Assembly: GCA_949128115.1 (NCBI GenBank)
Contig: OX421964.1
Span: 3,348,001-3,412,000, forward strand
Direction of reading: 5' to 3'
From: Anaspis maculata
Taxonomy: Eukaryota; Arthropoda; Insecta; Coleoptera; Scraptiidae
DNA length: 64,000 nt
Shown here: piece by piece, positions 22,547 to 34,263 of the stretch
How the letters are laid out: each line of letters opens with the position of its first letter
Position numbering within the stretch: position 1 is the stretch's first letter
The notes under the pieces: generated by a model
Told to the model about the DNA's origin: nothing
What the model saw: only the letters and a program-made list of their open reading frames with translations
The model's database searches: none
Program-made: the position numbers and the translations under genes

Positions 22547-25500
22547 TCACCAGAAAAAAACAAAGAAATTTGACACACAAATTTCAATAAAAAATGACGA
22601 CCGAATTGCCATCAGAGAAGTCTTTGGCGCGGACGACTTTTGCTGCTCACGCTCCCGCTGCCGCCGCCGCCTTTCCCTCAGCCGTCTCCGTCGTTTCCGC
22701 CGCTGCTTCATCTCCTCTTTCCATCCCTGTACCTGTGTCCTGTTCCATCCCTGTCCCTGTTCATTGTTGTGTTCAGATCTCTGTTGAATGTTCCATCCCT
22801 GTCCCTGTTCCTTATTCAATCCTTGTCCTTGTTCTTTGTTCAATCCTTGTCCCTGTTCCTTGTCCAGTCCTTGTCCCTGTTCTTTGTTCAATCTTTGTCT
22901 TTGCTCCTTGTTTAATCCTTGTCCTTGTTCCTTGTTCAGTCCTTGTCCCTGTTCTTTGTTCAATCCTTGTCCCTGTTCCCTGTTCGATCCTTGTTCTTGT
23001 TCCTTGTTCGATCCCTGTTCCTTGTTCGAACCTTGTCCCGATCCCTTGTTCGATCCTTGTTCTTGTTCCTGGTTCGATTCTGGTCCCTGTTTCTTGTTCG
23101 ATCCTTGTCCTTGTTCCTTGTTCGATCCCTGTTCCTTGCTCGAACCTTGTCCTGATCCCTTGTTCGATCCATGTTCTTGTTCCTGGCTCGATTCTTGTCC
23201 CTGTTTCTTGTTCGTTCCTTGTCCTTGTTCCTTGTTTGATCCATGCCCCAGTTCCTTGTTCAGTACTTGTCCCGGTTCCTTGTTCGTTCCTTGACCTTGT
23301 TCCTTGTTTGATCCATGCCCCTGTTCCTTGTTCAATCCTTGTCCCGGTTCCTTGTTCGTTCCTTGATCTTGTTTCTTATTTGATCCATGCCCCTGTTCCT
23401 TGTTCGTTCCTTGATCTTGTTTCTTATTTGATCCATGCCCCTGTTCCTTGTTCGTTCCTTGATCTTGTTTCTTATTTGATCCATGCCCCTGTTTCTTGTT
23501 CGTTCCTTGTCCCGGTTTCTTGTCCAATCCTTGACCCTGTTTCTTGTTCGCTTGTCCCCGTTCCGGCGAGCCTACCGAACCGCTCGAGTCTGACGACGGT
23601 TGCGAAATGAAAAAGTCATTGGGAGGTTCGGGCGGCAGCTCGGCGCTCCCGCACAGCCCTTTGTATCCGGGTGCCTTCCCGGCGGGCCTGTCCGGATGAC
23701 ATCGAGAAGCTCCCGGGCCTCTTGTGAAAACTGGTTGCTTCCCGTAGTTGCCCGGCGGGTGGTAGCTGCAGCTGATGAAGAACTTTGTTTCTTCCTTGTC
23801 CGCCGCATACCCGCACCCGACGTCCGTGGTTTTGGCCCAGACCAACGCCGTCATGTGCCCGATCGGTTTTCCCGAACCTTTCTCGTATTTTCCGAAGACG
23901 GCCTCGTCTTGAACGTCCCTGAATTCGTCGTACCTGTGAAAACAAATCCGGTCAGTGTAGCTCGGATGAACCTCGCGTGGGATTATTCCTAATAGCCCAG
24001 GCATATTGGGTTTTAACCCGCAACAAATTCTCACAACGCTGAAATTTGGTATACAGGCCTTGTAAGACCTAAGGAATAACATATCAAAATACTCGGTGGC
24101 ACACCCTTGTGCGTCATTGATTGTGGGGGAGGGGGCTAAATATTGCCATTTTAAATGCGTAAATGACACCCTGTAGCTTATATAAATGAAAAAAAAATCA
24201 TATTTAGATGCCTCAAGGCTTCGCAATATTTGCTTGAAGTTTGAATTGTTGATAATATGTTAGGGTTGTCTGGGAAAAAAAAGAAGATCGGCAAAATTTA
24301 TTTTGTTTTTCTCTCAAAAACCTCGGATTGATATCGGCAAGTGTGGTATCGTTTCCAACTAAATCTTGGCCTCTGATATCAAATATGGTATCTAAAATTG
24401 AATTGAAACACGATCAAACAAGTTTTACTGAAAAAACGACGATTTTTGCCTTCTGAAATTGTCGTTTTGTAATTTCGGTTTTCGTATGGTCAGAATCATC
24501 TCAATTAAGTATTTCCAACAGAACTCATTGTTCTCAACCATTTTATACCTGAAAACGATAAAAACAATGTGTCTGTATTCATTACAAGATCAGAAAATTG
24601 ATCTGTTGTGAGAATGATTATATGCCCAATTTTCTCTCGAAAATGCATACAACTTTTGCATTTCTTTTTTTTTACTGATGAATGATGGAGCGGTTCCACT
24701 GTTTTTGTGTGTAATACTAAGTGAAGTTCTTCCTCTATCAGAAAATACCAAAAGCTATTGTATCTATCGGGCAATAGAAACATAAAATATTTTTTTCTGT
24801 AGCCGTTATTCCATTTTCAGAAAAAAAAATAGGTGTAAAACTTGTTTAATAAAAAATTGATGCTCTGACTTTATAATATAAATAGGCGTGAGCAATTGAT
24901 GTTGTTTTTATCCAAGATAAACATAAATATAGGATATGTCGGTAATTTTTATTTTTGACAGCTTCAGACAATGATGCCCCTAAATGAAGAAACCACAATT
25001 TTTTTGTAGAGAATTCATTATTTACGGGATAAGCACTGTGAATATCAACTGTTCACTCATCAGTCTCAATACTTGGCTTTGTTTCGAAGATGGAAAGAAG
25101 AACCTATTAACAATGCTCAGCTTTATTGGCCATCACAAAATATTCTTACATGTTTCTCATTTAAAGATCCAGGAGAGAAATTCCACCTTGCGCGTACTAT
25201 TCACGCCACTATCAAGAATAGAATAGAATAGAATTTATTTTTTGTGCAAGAGGCAGTAATGCCCATTATACACGTCAAGGAATTAATACTATATGAACAG
25301 CATTATAAAAAACTATATACAGAATCCTGTCTTAAAGTACATATGAACAATCACATTACATGTTAAAAAAAAAACAACACAACAAGTGACACATTTAAAA
25401 CAAGGTTCAACAAGAGGTCATGAACTCCTCCTCCGTGTAGAACGCCCGACCGACCAGGTAATTGAAAACCCTTCTCTTGAAAACATTGGTGTTGGGGTGA

Positions 25501-27286
25501 TAATCAACAACAGTTTTTATTTTATTGAAAAATATAGCTCCTTTGTGGCTCGGGGAGTTCTGGGCGACGGAAAGTCTCGAAAAGGGATGGTGTAAATTGC
25601 CCTTTGTTGGCAAGCAGAAATGTTTCATGGCTACCGGAGTCCACTTCATAGGCAACAACATACCGTGTTTCCTTTGAGACCCACCTTATATTGTTAAAAT
25701 GATTGGTTCGTCCACAGGTACAGTTTTAGAGAAAAAAGTCTGGGTGAATTTTTTGACTAGATATTCAAAGCCCCAAGATCGTAAGAGGCACAGAGGTGTA
25801 AGTCCAAATATTTTGATATGTTCTTCCTTGGGGATCATACCAGTTATATATCAATATTCAACTTTGTGCGACATTGCTTGAGGCTTTAAATTCTCACATG
25901 GTTTTTCCTGAAATATCCGGGCGACAAATTAACACTCAACCGCCTTTCCCGCAGAACTCACCAATCGGAAGAGTTACAATGGCTCCCTAACACATTTGAG
26001 CACTGACGACAAATCTGTCTCGTTCATTTGGAACATATCTTATATCGATCGGATACTCCGTTCACTTGCAGGAACAGCTTGGAGATAGGTATCCCTCTAA
26101 TTCTTAGAACTTGACCTTTGAGGATGAAAATCAAAAGACGCACGAGGGTGTGTAAGTCCGAGTATTTTGATATGTTGTTCCGTAGGTCCAATAGAACATA
26201 TATACCAAAATTCAGCTTTGCGGGAATTTGTTACGGGTTACCACGATTTTTCGACTAAAATGCCTGGGCTATAAGCTGGACTGATGGAACGTCGACGTGT
26301 TTCTGGTCGAGAGAAGATTATTTCTCTCCAGTATCATTGCTGGCGACACTTAGAGTCTCTGTTAGAATACTTAAGGCGTCATTATCACATAAGACTGTGA
26401 ACTACAAGCAGGGCTGGGCGGTATTTCAAATAAAGTACTCACTCAACAAAATAAGTGTCAACCTTGCAAAATTTGACCTAACTTTGAACCTAGACCACTA
26501 AATGCTAGCGATTGAGAGCTATTCAATCAATTATCAGACCGTTCGCTAGCTCAGTCCTTTAGCTATTGGGCGCTCGGCATCTCAATCATTAACTATTTGC
26601 GACCGGTACTGAGTGAATAAATCAGTGCAATATACTCACCATTGCCGAATCGAACAGTATACCTGCATTTCCCATATGCTCATTGTGTTTTCATCGCAAC
26701 CCTTTATGGGTCCTCCTGGTCTTCGGCAGTGCTTATTTTCTGTCCAAGCCAAATTTTGACCTGAAAGGGCTCATCACATGAACACTACATCAGTTTTGGT
26801 CGCAATCAGGTTTCAGAAATAGGACGAGCTCAACTTGAACTCGACACGACACTCACCTCCCCCTTCGGGATACTGTGGCGATGCGCTGCACTTGTCATGC
26901 GCAAATTTTTTGACGCACTTTTTTGCGCTACACTGTGCCACATCTTCCATCACGTAGTTCCAGCTTAATGCGTTCATGTCCGCTGCCTGGGGAATCGGCC
27001 CGCCGTACGCAGCATTTTCTGTCTCTTCTTTCATTGCGACCATGCTTCTGAACTTGTTGTGCCAGTTCAAAGCAAACTGACGGAACCGGGTCATGTTGTT
27101 CAAGACCACGATGTGGCCTGTGTTCTCGTTGCACTTGCAATAGATGTGCTGCTTGTTTTCGGCGGGCTTCCGACAGTGATAACGAGTCCCTTCCACGTTG
27201 CAATAGTCCGGACCTTTCGGACTGCCCGGCGGTGTCGCAGCCATGCTCACGGACAACAGGGTTAGGATCAGTGGGGCTCTCCACAT
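22547..27286 (-). CDS. CAP-superfamily protein with long octapeptide-repeat tail, gene C
   Basis: Exons 27286-26857, 26760-26640 and 23933-22547 give 1,938 nt, 645 aa, open throughout. The codon matching the B start ATG is TTG here, so I start at MWRAPLIL; an in-frame ATG at 27346 would add 20 residues. Signal-like residues are 1-17. Cys-rich segment, then HNKFRS (His76), PQAADMNALSWN, GQNLAW, a Trp-Glu in exon 2, GHMTALVW (H210), VGCG, ISCSYHPPGN and YKGLCG. From about 295 to 570 the tail is a run of octapeptides of the NKEQGQGL / NKKQGHGS type. A strongly basic stretch (RRKRRRRLRERRRRQRE) and a hydrophobic end (LMAIRSSFFIEICVSNFFVFFW) follow. Gene D has the same basic and hydrophobic ending. 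The stop is followed by AATGAA instead of AATAAA, and a Gypsy LTR begins 30 bases on. Intron 2 (2.7 kb) holds transposons. It is possibly a secreted adhesive or structural CAP protein; this is inference. Confidence 0.87.
22715..23565 (-). repeat. 24-bp coding minisatellite in exon 3 of CAP gene C
   Basis: About 35 units of roughly 24 bp (AACAAGGAACAGGGACAAGG type, minus strand) encode octapeptides. Units vary at positions 3-5 and 8. Blocks of identical three-unit groups in the CAP-proximal third (NKKQDQGT/NKEQGHGS alternation) show recent local duplication. Long open frames on the opposite strand are artefacts of this repeat. Confidence 0.9.
23991..26273. mobile_element. DNA element with TAGCCCAGGCAT ends in intron 2 of CAP gene C
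   Basis: AATAGCCCAGGCATATTGGG at 23991 and the inverse TGCCTGGGCTAT ending at about 26273 are terminal. The next 100-150 bases are also inverted: the ATACTCGG / CCGAGTATTTTGATATG region lies at about 24085 and 26158. A partial third copy of the arm is at 25795-25915, and a related end lies near 45957. A LINE 3' end is inserted within. No transposase is recognisable; 24200-25200 is AT-rich with nothing identified. Confidence 0.6.
25213..25690 (-). pseudogene. LINE 3' end, 5'-truncated
   Basis: On the minus strand the last about 80 codons read GNLHHPFSRLSVAQNSPSHK.. and FKRRVFNYLVGRAFYTEEEF, ending TSC-stop at about 25407. This form (histidine-rich start, FKRRVxxYL end) is typical of the C-terminus of CR1/Jockey-like LINE ORF2. 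The 3' end carries AATAAATTCTATTCTATTC-type tail repeats (about 25213-25240). It is a short dead-on-arrival insertion. Confidence 0.6.
26330..26430. repeat. Second copy of the repeat at 1755-1860
   Basis: CACATAAGACTGTGAA and CAGGGCTGGGCG occur in the same order and spacing as at 1800-1852. Both copies are in CAP intron 2, so the segment may be ancestral to the paralogs rather than two insertions. Confidence 0.4.
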
Positions 27287-27480
27287 ATTTGCAGTTGGCA
27301 AGCTGAACCGTTTGGGGCGGATCACTCGGGATCGGTGAAGATCCATGATGCCATCAATCAGCCGCCAAAAATCAGCATTGTACGTAAAAACTAAATGATG
27401 CGAGTATGACTGACTCCATCACGACAGCACTTGTCAGTTTCATGTCGGAATGACTTCAAATGTGTCATAGTCCGGATGCT
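27287..27480 (-). promoter_or_regulatory. Conserved upstream block of CAP gene C
   Basis: The block reads CGATCCCGAGTGATC near the start, then GCCGGCTGATT-like and GATGGAGTCAGTCATAC words further upstream. It matches the order seen upstream of D, and less closely A. Probably 5' UTR and promoter. Confidence 0.45.
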
Positions 27481-27680
27481 AGTAAATGGAATGAACCTTG
27501 CATTTTTTGATGAGAATATGCTACTTGGTAAAAATGTTCTTTGCATCATACTCTTCCGATCCAGAAAGGTAGCCATCAGCGCCATCCATGCCGGTGGCGT
27601 ATACAGGGTGAAACAGAAAAAAAGAGTTTGAAAATTATATTTAAATAACCGAAGCATGTGGAGACGTGTAATTATTCTCT

Positions 27681-27788
27681 AAAAAATTACATTCCATAAA
27701 GGCTCTGTTACGTTGTTATTATCTAGGCAACAGCCAATGGCCGACACGGATTTTTACATAACAGAGCGTTGATGGAATGCTATTTTTT
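27681..27788. mobile_element. MITE, copy 2 of the ATTCCAT..GCTCTGTTA pair
   Basis: AAAAAATTACATTCCAT and ATGGAATGCTATTTTTT are inverted ends. The core GGCAACAGCCAATGGCCGAC is the reverse complement of the core at 16797-16914. Directly downstream a LINE fragment begins. Confidence 0.75.
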
Positions 27789-27799
27789 ACAGAATAGCA

Positions 27800-28092
27800 C
27801 CAGAAGTCACAGCAAACCGTTCTGGATTTCCTTGAACAAACCACCGTGCACTTACTCTGCGAGTGCGAAGCACTGGCACAGAAAAGACTTACGCTGCTGG
27901 GAGGTGTGAAACTGACACCCGCAGATATCAGAGGTAACTCTCCCAAGAAAATCATCCAATTTGGTGAGGAGGTGGATTTCCTGGGACATTAAATAGGAGC
28001 ATGGTCACGCACAAAAGATCTTATAGGTCGCAGTGCAGAAAGGATCCTCCGAGACCAAACGACCACCTCTAATCTACAACCTACAATCTACA
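27800..28092 (+). pseudogene. LINE ORF2 C-terminal fragment with CAATCTA tail
   Basis: The frame reads VHLLCECEALAQKRLTLLGG, then IRGNSPKKIIQFGEEVDFLG and a stop near 27990. A Cys-x-Cys-Glu followed by an xxRxxxLG block is typical of the C-terminal zinc-binding region of R1/Jockey-like LINEs. The 3' end carries (C/A)AATCTACAA tail units at 28070-28097. The next LINE starts in this tail. Confidence 0.6.
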
Positions 28093-28384
28093 ATCAGGAT
28101 GTGAATACGCTACCGGGATGATAACATATCAATGGTAATAGAACCGCTCGATTCTTCCGTTTTGTAGTTTGGTGTTCACGAAAACTCGCGATTTTCGCAC
28201 ACGGTGTTTGTTTGACGGCTGGGTGCTGGTGGCCCTGTTCGCGGGAGCTCCCACTGCTTGGTCTCTGTGCAGTGTGTGTGGAATAACCTGGACTTGACGT
28301 TGTTTTGAGATTTTTTACCGAGAGCCTTATCTCATGAAACAAATATTATTAACCGGTACGCATTAACGCATTCTCTACCACACT

Positions 28385-28857
28385 ATGGATGCAGCGCCTG
28401 CCGTTCCCGCTCCAGCAGAGACCACAGAGGTCTCTGCGTCCAGGGATGGCGTTGGCGCAGGCGACGAACAGCTGATTCTCGGATCGATGGAAGAAATGAT
28501 TGAAACACCAACTAAAAGCTCGACGAAAAGGAAGATAAAACGTCAAAGAACCAATTCCAGTCCTGAAGTGGGAAGTAATACTGGTAGAACCACGCATGCC
28601 TTGCAAGAAAGCCCAGCCACGTCATTGATCAACGGCATACTGGTAGCTCTAAACAACATAAAAGACGCACCATCTACTGAAAAGATCCGCTCATCGCTAT
28701 GCTATGAAACCACCAAAATCTACGACAGTATTGTTCGCTTAAACGGAATCTACGCTTCGACTGAAAAATGGAACATAGAACTGAGTTGTAGAGTACAGTA
28801 TCTCGAAGAAATGTTGAAACAAGCACGATACTTCGCTGAGCAACAGCCACGAGAACG

Positions 28858-28889
<32 letters not shown>

Positions 28890-29870
28890 AGCAACATCAA
28901 GAACAACAAGAACAAGAGCAACAACAGCAGCATCAGAGACAGCAACATCAACAACAACAACAACAACAACAACAGCGCCAGTCACATGAGGTGCAAATAC
29001 AACCGCAGCAACAGCACCTGTACCAGCAGCAACAACTCATCCCCACAAAACAACTGTCCTATGCACAAGTAGCAGAGAAATCATACGGAGAGTTTCCAAA
29101 AAAGACCACAACTGAAAATTCGAAAGAGGAGTGGACAACACCTGAGAGAAAAACACCAAAGAACAACGAATTATTTTTAACAACTAAAAACGAGATAGAA
29201 ATGGACAGCAAATGGAGTAGTTTGCGGAAATCAATCACTTCGAAGGATATAGATGGCGGCGTCAAGAATATTGTGAGAATTAGCAAGCACAAGATCCTGA
29301 TCCAAACAGAAAACGAAGTACAGAAGAAAAAGCTAACTGACATTCTGTCAAAAGACGAAGATATCGTAATGAAAGAAGACAACATCAACTACCCAACTAT
29401 TCAAATAAGTGGCGTGCTCGGAAAAATCGACGAAGCAGAGTTCAAGGAGCAACTCATTAACGAAAACGAAGACTTCGCCGAAAAATTTACCGCTGAAGCA
29501 ATACGGAACGGGATCAAACTAGTGACAAAAAAACAATGCAGGAACGAGATGAAGCACAATTTGATCCTGCAAGTGAAGCCTGAGATGGCAAGATTTTTGT
29601 TGAGGAAAGAAAAAAATCAACATTTTTTTGGTCAAACATTATGTGACAGAGTATACAGATGTCGCTATGTGCTTCTGGTGCTGCGGATATGGACATGTAC
29701 AAAAATACTGCAATGAAAAAGATGAAACCTGTCATAAGTGCGGACGAAAACACGACAGCCGAAGATGCCATCAAAACCTAAACTGCATAAATTGCCAAAA
29801 AAATGGGAATTCAAATTCGATCACACTCGGCGCGAGACCAAAAATGCCCCTGCAGAATCAAGAAAAATGA
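28385..29870 (+). CDS. LINE ORF1 protein (Gln-rich, CCHC zinc knuckles), one frameshift
   Basis: ORF1 proteins bind the element RNA and act as nucleic-acid chaperones. The frame from 28385 runs 443 codons. Residues 60-140 include a predicted helical part; 155-225 are almost pure Gln with His. Residues about 280-430 look like an RRM-type fold (IVRISKHKILIQTENEVQKK, then KEQLINENEDF), as in gag-like ORF1s. The frame changes by +1 at a run of seven T near 29624. The next frame carries CFWCCGYGHVQKYC, CHKCGRKHDSRRC and CINCQK, retroviral-type zinc knuckles, and stops at 29870. Without the shift the protein would be about 495 aa. The shift may be a true mutation, a programmed site or a homopolymer error in the assembly. 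Confidence 0.75.
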
Positions 29871-29981
29871 AGACCGGAAGAAAAACACCACCTACCACGA
29901 ACAAGAATCAGTCTCAAAAAACCAATAGAAGAAACCGTCACCAACGACAGAAGAGATGCAGTACAAAGGCCTGACTTCTTT

Positions 29982-32900
29982 TTGACGAAAGCAACAGACG
30001 AAAAACGTGAAGTGAACTCTGAGAGTGAGTGTGACAAGACCCGAATTATGTTTTGGAATATGCAGGGATACTCGAATATATTTCAGTTAAGTCAAAACGA
30101 ACAAGAAATTTTGCTGAAATGTACTGTAATATGTATGAATGTGACATGGATGAATGGGGACAACTTTGACATACCTTCTTTTCTGACAAACTATAAATGT
30201 GTCACTAGCAGAGCGACAAGAAATCACTGTGTAGGAAGAGCGAGTGGAGGACTACTCGTTTTAATCAACAACAATTTCAATTTCACTCTAATAGAAACAA
30301 ATCCAATGTGGATCATAATCAGAATAGAGATTATGAAGATTATTTCTATAATAATAAATGTGTACCTTAAACCTTCTGTAGAATCAAGAGTGTGTGTTGA
30401 TATGTTTGAGAGCTGTTTGCAGGATGTTCTATTTAGATTCCCGCAGGACGTATTTATTTATAATTGGGGGTGACTTTAACGGGAGAATCGGTTCGGGTGA
30501 TCAGATCGGGGAAGAATTTGTGTTGGGCTTACCCCAAATCAGGGAGACTCGGGTGTCATTGGACGGCACAGTTAATGAGAAAGGCTCAAAGTTGTTGGAA
30601 TTGATGGAAAGTAATTCTTTTGTGGTATTAAACGGGAGATGCCTGGGAGATATACCAGGACAGTTCACTTTCGCAAATAAAAATGGGAAGAGTGGGGTGG
30701 ACTTGGTTTGGGCGCAGTGTGATGAGCTGTACTTAGTCAGTGATTTTCAAGTAATTGATGACATTTTGGTATCTGATCACTTTCCTTGCGTTTTTACTTT
30801 ACTGACTGTTACGGAGGAACCTGCGCACAGACGGGATCAGACTCCTGTTTCCACAGAAAAATTAGATTGGAAAGAGCATAAAAAAGAGGCCTATAAAAAT
30901 ATATTGAAACTATCAGGGAGAATAGATCTTACTTATACCGACACCAACGCAGCTCATGAAAATTTTTGCTCAGCAATTCTAGAAACGGGTAAATTTCTAG
31001 GGCTATACAGGACAGTAAGGGTAAAGAATAGACCAACTAAAAATAAACCGTGGTACGACGGTGAATGTTGCTTGCTGAAACGTCTGGTTAGAAAACACCT
31101 GAAAAGGTGTAGAAGAGTAAATTTCAAAGAAGAAGCATTTCGGGACTATCTCAATGTTAAGAGCGACTATAAAAACATTCTAAAAGAAAAACGTGCAATT
31201 CATAAAAATAAAATTAAGGAAAAACTTATCAATGTAAATAATATGACGGAGTTTTGGCGGACACTATCTGCCTCCAAACCTAGAAACAGAGCAACAATTA
31301 ATATCGAACCAGCTGTTATCGTTTTGCACTATCAAAACTTCTATGGGGCGAAACTGTCGGTACCGTCTTTTGAGGGCATTGACGTTCGTCATCCATACTT
31401 GGACGGATCATTTACACGATTAGAATTGTTTGCAGCGCTGAGTAGATTGAAGAACGGCGAAGCCCCAGGCCATGACCTAGTCACTAATGAGTTCCTGAAA
31501 AATTTACCTTTGGACTGGTTCAACTATCTGTTAAATATGTTCAACAATATTTTGGATGCAGAGAAAATACCTAGTCAATGGACAAAAGTCAAGAATATTC
31601 ACATTTTCAAGTCTGGTGATAGAAACGATCTAAACAACTATCGATGCATAGCCTTGCTGAATCACACATTAAAGCTATTTACTCAACTTTTAAGTAATAG
31701 ATTGTATAAATTTTGCGAAAGCAACGAGATTTTGCCTGAATGCCAGGCTGGCTTTCGCCAAGGCAGAGGGTGCGAGGAAAATGTGTTTATTCTGAATTCA
31801 ATCATAGGAAGACACATCAGACTTGACAGGAGAAAGATATAGGTACGCAGCTTTTATCGACTACAAACAAGCTTTTGATTGTGTGAACCATAATATTTTG
31901 TGGAATAAGCTTTTTCACCTGGGTATTAGTACGAAAATCATTAGACTTCTCAAAAACCTGTACGATAACGTAGTTATGACCTTACATGGCGAAAACGGTG
32001 AATTCACAAATATACCCATTACAAAGGGAGTCTTGCAGGGGGAAACTCTTAGTCCATTACTTTTTTGTCTATTTATAGCGGATATGGAAAGCTACTTTAC
32101 CACCAGCAATGCCAGGGGAATCCCCATCGATAATTTAACTGACGTAATAACGCTTCTTTATGCCGATGACCTGATTTTATTTGCGGACTCTCCAGTCAAT
32201 TTACAACGGAACTTGGACCTACTACACAGATACAACGAAATAAACAAACTCGAGCTCGACACAACTAAGAGTAAAATAATCATCTTCCGGGAGCACCCTA
32301 ATCCGCCAAGAGTTGAATTTTATTACAACAGAAACATCTTAAGTGTTGTAAATTCTTTCAAGTATCTCGGGATCGACTCCAAATTCAACGGGCTGTTTGC
32401 AGAAGCATGCAAGCAGAGAATTAAAAAAGCTAAGCAGTCAACAGGATTCATCAGAAGCACTCTTCTAAAGAACAAAGTCAACAGTTGGGAGAGTTACTTG
32501 AAACTGTTTTATGCCGTTGTTTTGCCCACACTTAATTACTGTGTGAGTGTATGGGGATTAAGGTACCTAAGTAATTTGAATACGGTGCAAGGTTTTTTCC
32601 TCAAAGGTTGTAACTTTTTGCAGAGAACTACAGCAAATTACCTACTTCGCCTAGAATTCAACGTACCAAAACTAGCTCTTTTTGCCATCAGGGACTCACT
32701 CAACATCTTATTGAAAATCGAAAAAATGAAACACAACAGATTGCCCCTTAAAGCTCTAAACCGCTTAAGACATCTAGACACCAGCAACACCAACAAAGCA
32801 AAATACAATTGGTACACACAATTGAAGCAGGTTTTAAAGGAGAATGGGATTGAACAGAACGCTATCTTAGATCTCGATGCTGAAAAAATTAATGTAATTC

Positions 32901-33331
32901 TGAAGACTATCGAGACAAAACAGAGAATAGATGACGAAAATAACATGCTGCCATCAGTCAATTTCACAGACTACAAACACCTTTCAAACTTGGGCGTCAA
33001 TTTCATATACAGTTTTCCACATTATCTCAGAATTTTTGTACTTCAATTAAGAACAGCTAAAACAGACTCCTGTACTTTGTACGTAAATCGAATTTCAAAC
33101 AAAATTATGTCAAGTGACGAGTGCCCAAGCTGCTGTATGAAAAGTAAAGAAACACTCTCCCATATTATTTACGAATGTCCTATCTACTCCGAATTCAGGG
33201 ACAACCGGCAACTGAGTCTCTCTCAGGATATTCACCAGCTGATTTCTCGAACCGATTTGCGTCTGTGGAAATACTTATATAACTTCATGGGGAATGTTTT
33301 TAGGATCAGGGCAATAATTAACGAAATATGA
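29982..33331 (+). pseudogene. LINE ORF2: endonuclease and reverse transcriptase, two frameshifts
   Basis: Pieces in successive frames: 29982-30473, 30394-31842 and 31823-33331. The endonuclease (APE type) shows IMFWNMQGYS, then GGDFNGRIGSG and later ILVSDHFPC with the catalytic Asp-His. The reverse transcriptase shows LKNGEAPGHDLVTNEFLKNL, WTKVKNIHIFKSGD, NNYRCIALLNHTLK, FIDYKQAFDCVNH, KGVLQGETLSPLLFCLF and LLYADDLILFAD. A C-terminal zinc motif (CPSCCMKSKETLSHIIYECP) follows. The breaks are at a run of five G near 30466 and near 31830. Both breaks and the one in ORF1 go the same direction (+1). The 3' end codes INEI-stop at 33331. All key motifs are intact, so the copy is young or imperfectly assembled. 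CR1-like or a related clade; not resolved further. Confidence 0.82.
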
Positions 33332-33514
33332 GTATTTTAATTTTTATTCCAACTCCATTGCTGAATTCGTTCTGTATAAAATTGTGTCTTATTTACTATT
33401 TGTCGTCAATATGTATTTGGTTTAATTTTCTTTTTCTGGTAACCACCACACTTTGGATTTTCTTTTTGTGTGTAACCTTGTTATTGGACGTCAAGTCCAT
33501 AAAAACAATAAATC

Positions 33515-33545
<31 letters not shown>

Positions 33546-33560
33546 TCTACAATCTATAAT

Positions 33561-34150
33561 CTACCTTGAACCGTCTTTAAAATGTAGGGGAAGAACAGAA
33601 AAAAATTAAAACTTTTTTTTTCATAAATAAGTGATTCTCAGAGATATTGACACAATACTTGGTATTTCTACAAAAAGTGATGTTAGAAATGATATGAGCT
33701 GGGTATCCAATTCTTAAGCCAACTATTTCCAGAAATACGATTGTCAACTTCTTTTCCTCTTGAGCACCATCTCGAATCTGCCCTGTGAGGCATCGTTGAA
33801 AAAGTGATTGGTTATCATGATAATGGTAATAATAATATGTACTCGTTGCATCGTGAAAACAACCTCCTCACCATAATTTAGTGACCTCTTCGGCGGGAAA
33901 GAATTGCCATTCACGTATTTTCTGGTTCTTCAAAGCTTAAGTCAGACAGCTTTCAGTCTAGCTCTGGACTACTTTTTTTCTCGACTGTAATTAATTCATG
34001 TCTTTTTTTACTGCATGAACTTCTTTGTCGCTCTCTGTCTGGAATTTGAACGCAACTGTGCAATTTTTGACAACTAAACATTGAAGAGCACTTCCCACTG
34101 GACCATTATCATAAAAATTCGGAGACTTTCGGTTTCAGGCTAACCTCAGT
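33561..34150. other. Unassigned AT-rich spacer
   Basis: The spacer lies between the LINE tail and the left LTR of the BEL element. No reading frame or repeat is recognised. Confidence 0.4.
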
Positions 34151-34263
34151 GTTGGAAAATCTCTGTCTGATTTTGTTTATATTTTATTTCTGTCGAATCT
34201 AAGTCCAAATTTTCAACAATGTAAATAATAATAACAAAGTCTAATCGTCGATTGTCCGTAACA
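34151..34263 (-). repeat. 3' LTR of the BEL/Pao element
   Basis: 113 bp; near-identical to 45566-45677, including the words TCTAATCGTCGATTGTCCG and TTATATTTTATTTCTGTC. It contains AATAAA on the minus strand. Confidence 0.85.

Larger units (their letters stand above)
28093..33560 (+). mobile_element. Nearly full-length APE-type LINE
   Basis: A 5' leader of about 290 bp is followed by ORF1 (28385-29870, one frame change) and ORF2 (29982-33331, two frame changes). A 3' UTR then ends in AATAAATC and a (TTTA)n tail at 33505-33545. The element starts in the CAATCTA tail of the LINE fragment upstream, and AATCTACAATCTATAATCTAC words follow it, consistent with insertion into that tail. It is the least degraded element of the window. 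Confidence 0.85.

Noticed and set aside
22594..23610. 338-codon Val/Pro/Cys/Leu-rich ORF on plus
   Set aside because: It is the antisense of the octapeptide repeat of CAP gene C. The 24-bp period keeps several frames open, and it has no start context or domain.
28674..28985. Val/Ala/Leu-rich minus-strand ORFs
   Set aside because: Antisense of the poly-Gln run of LINE ORF1.
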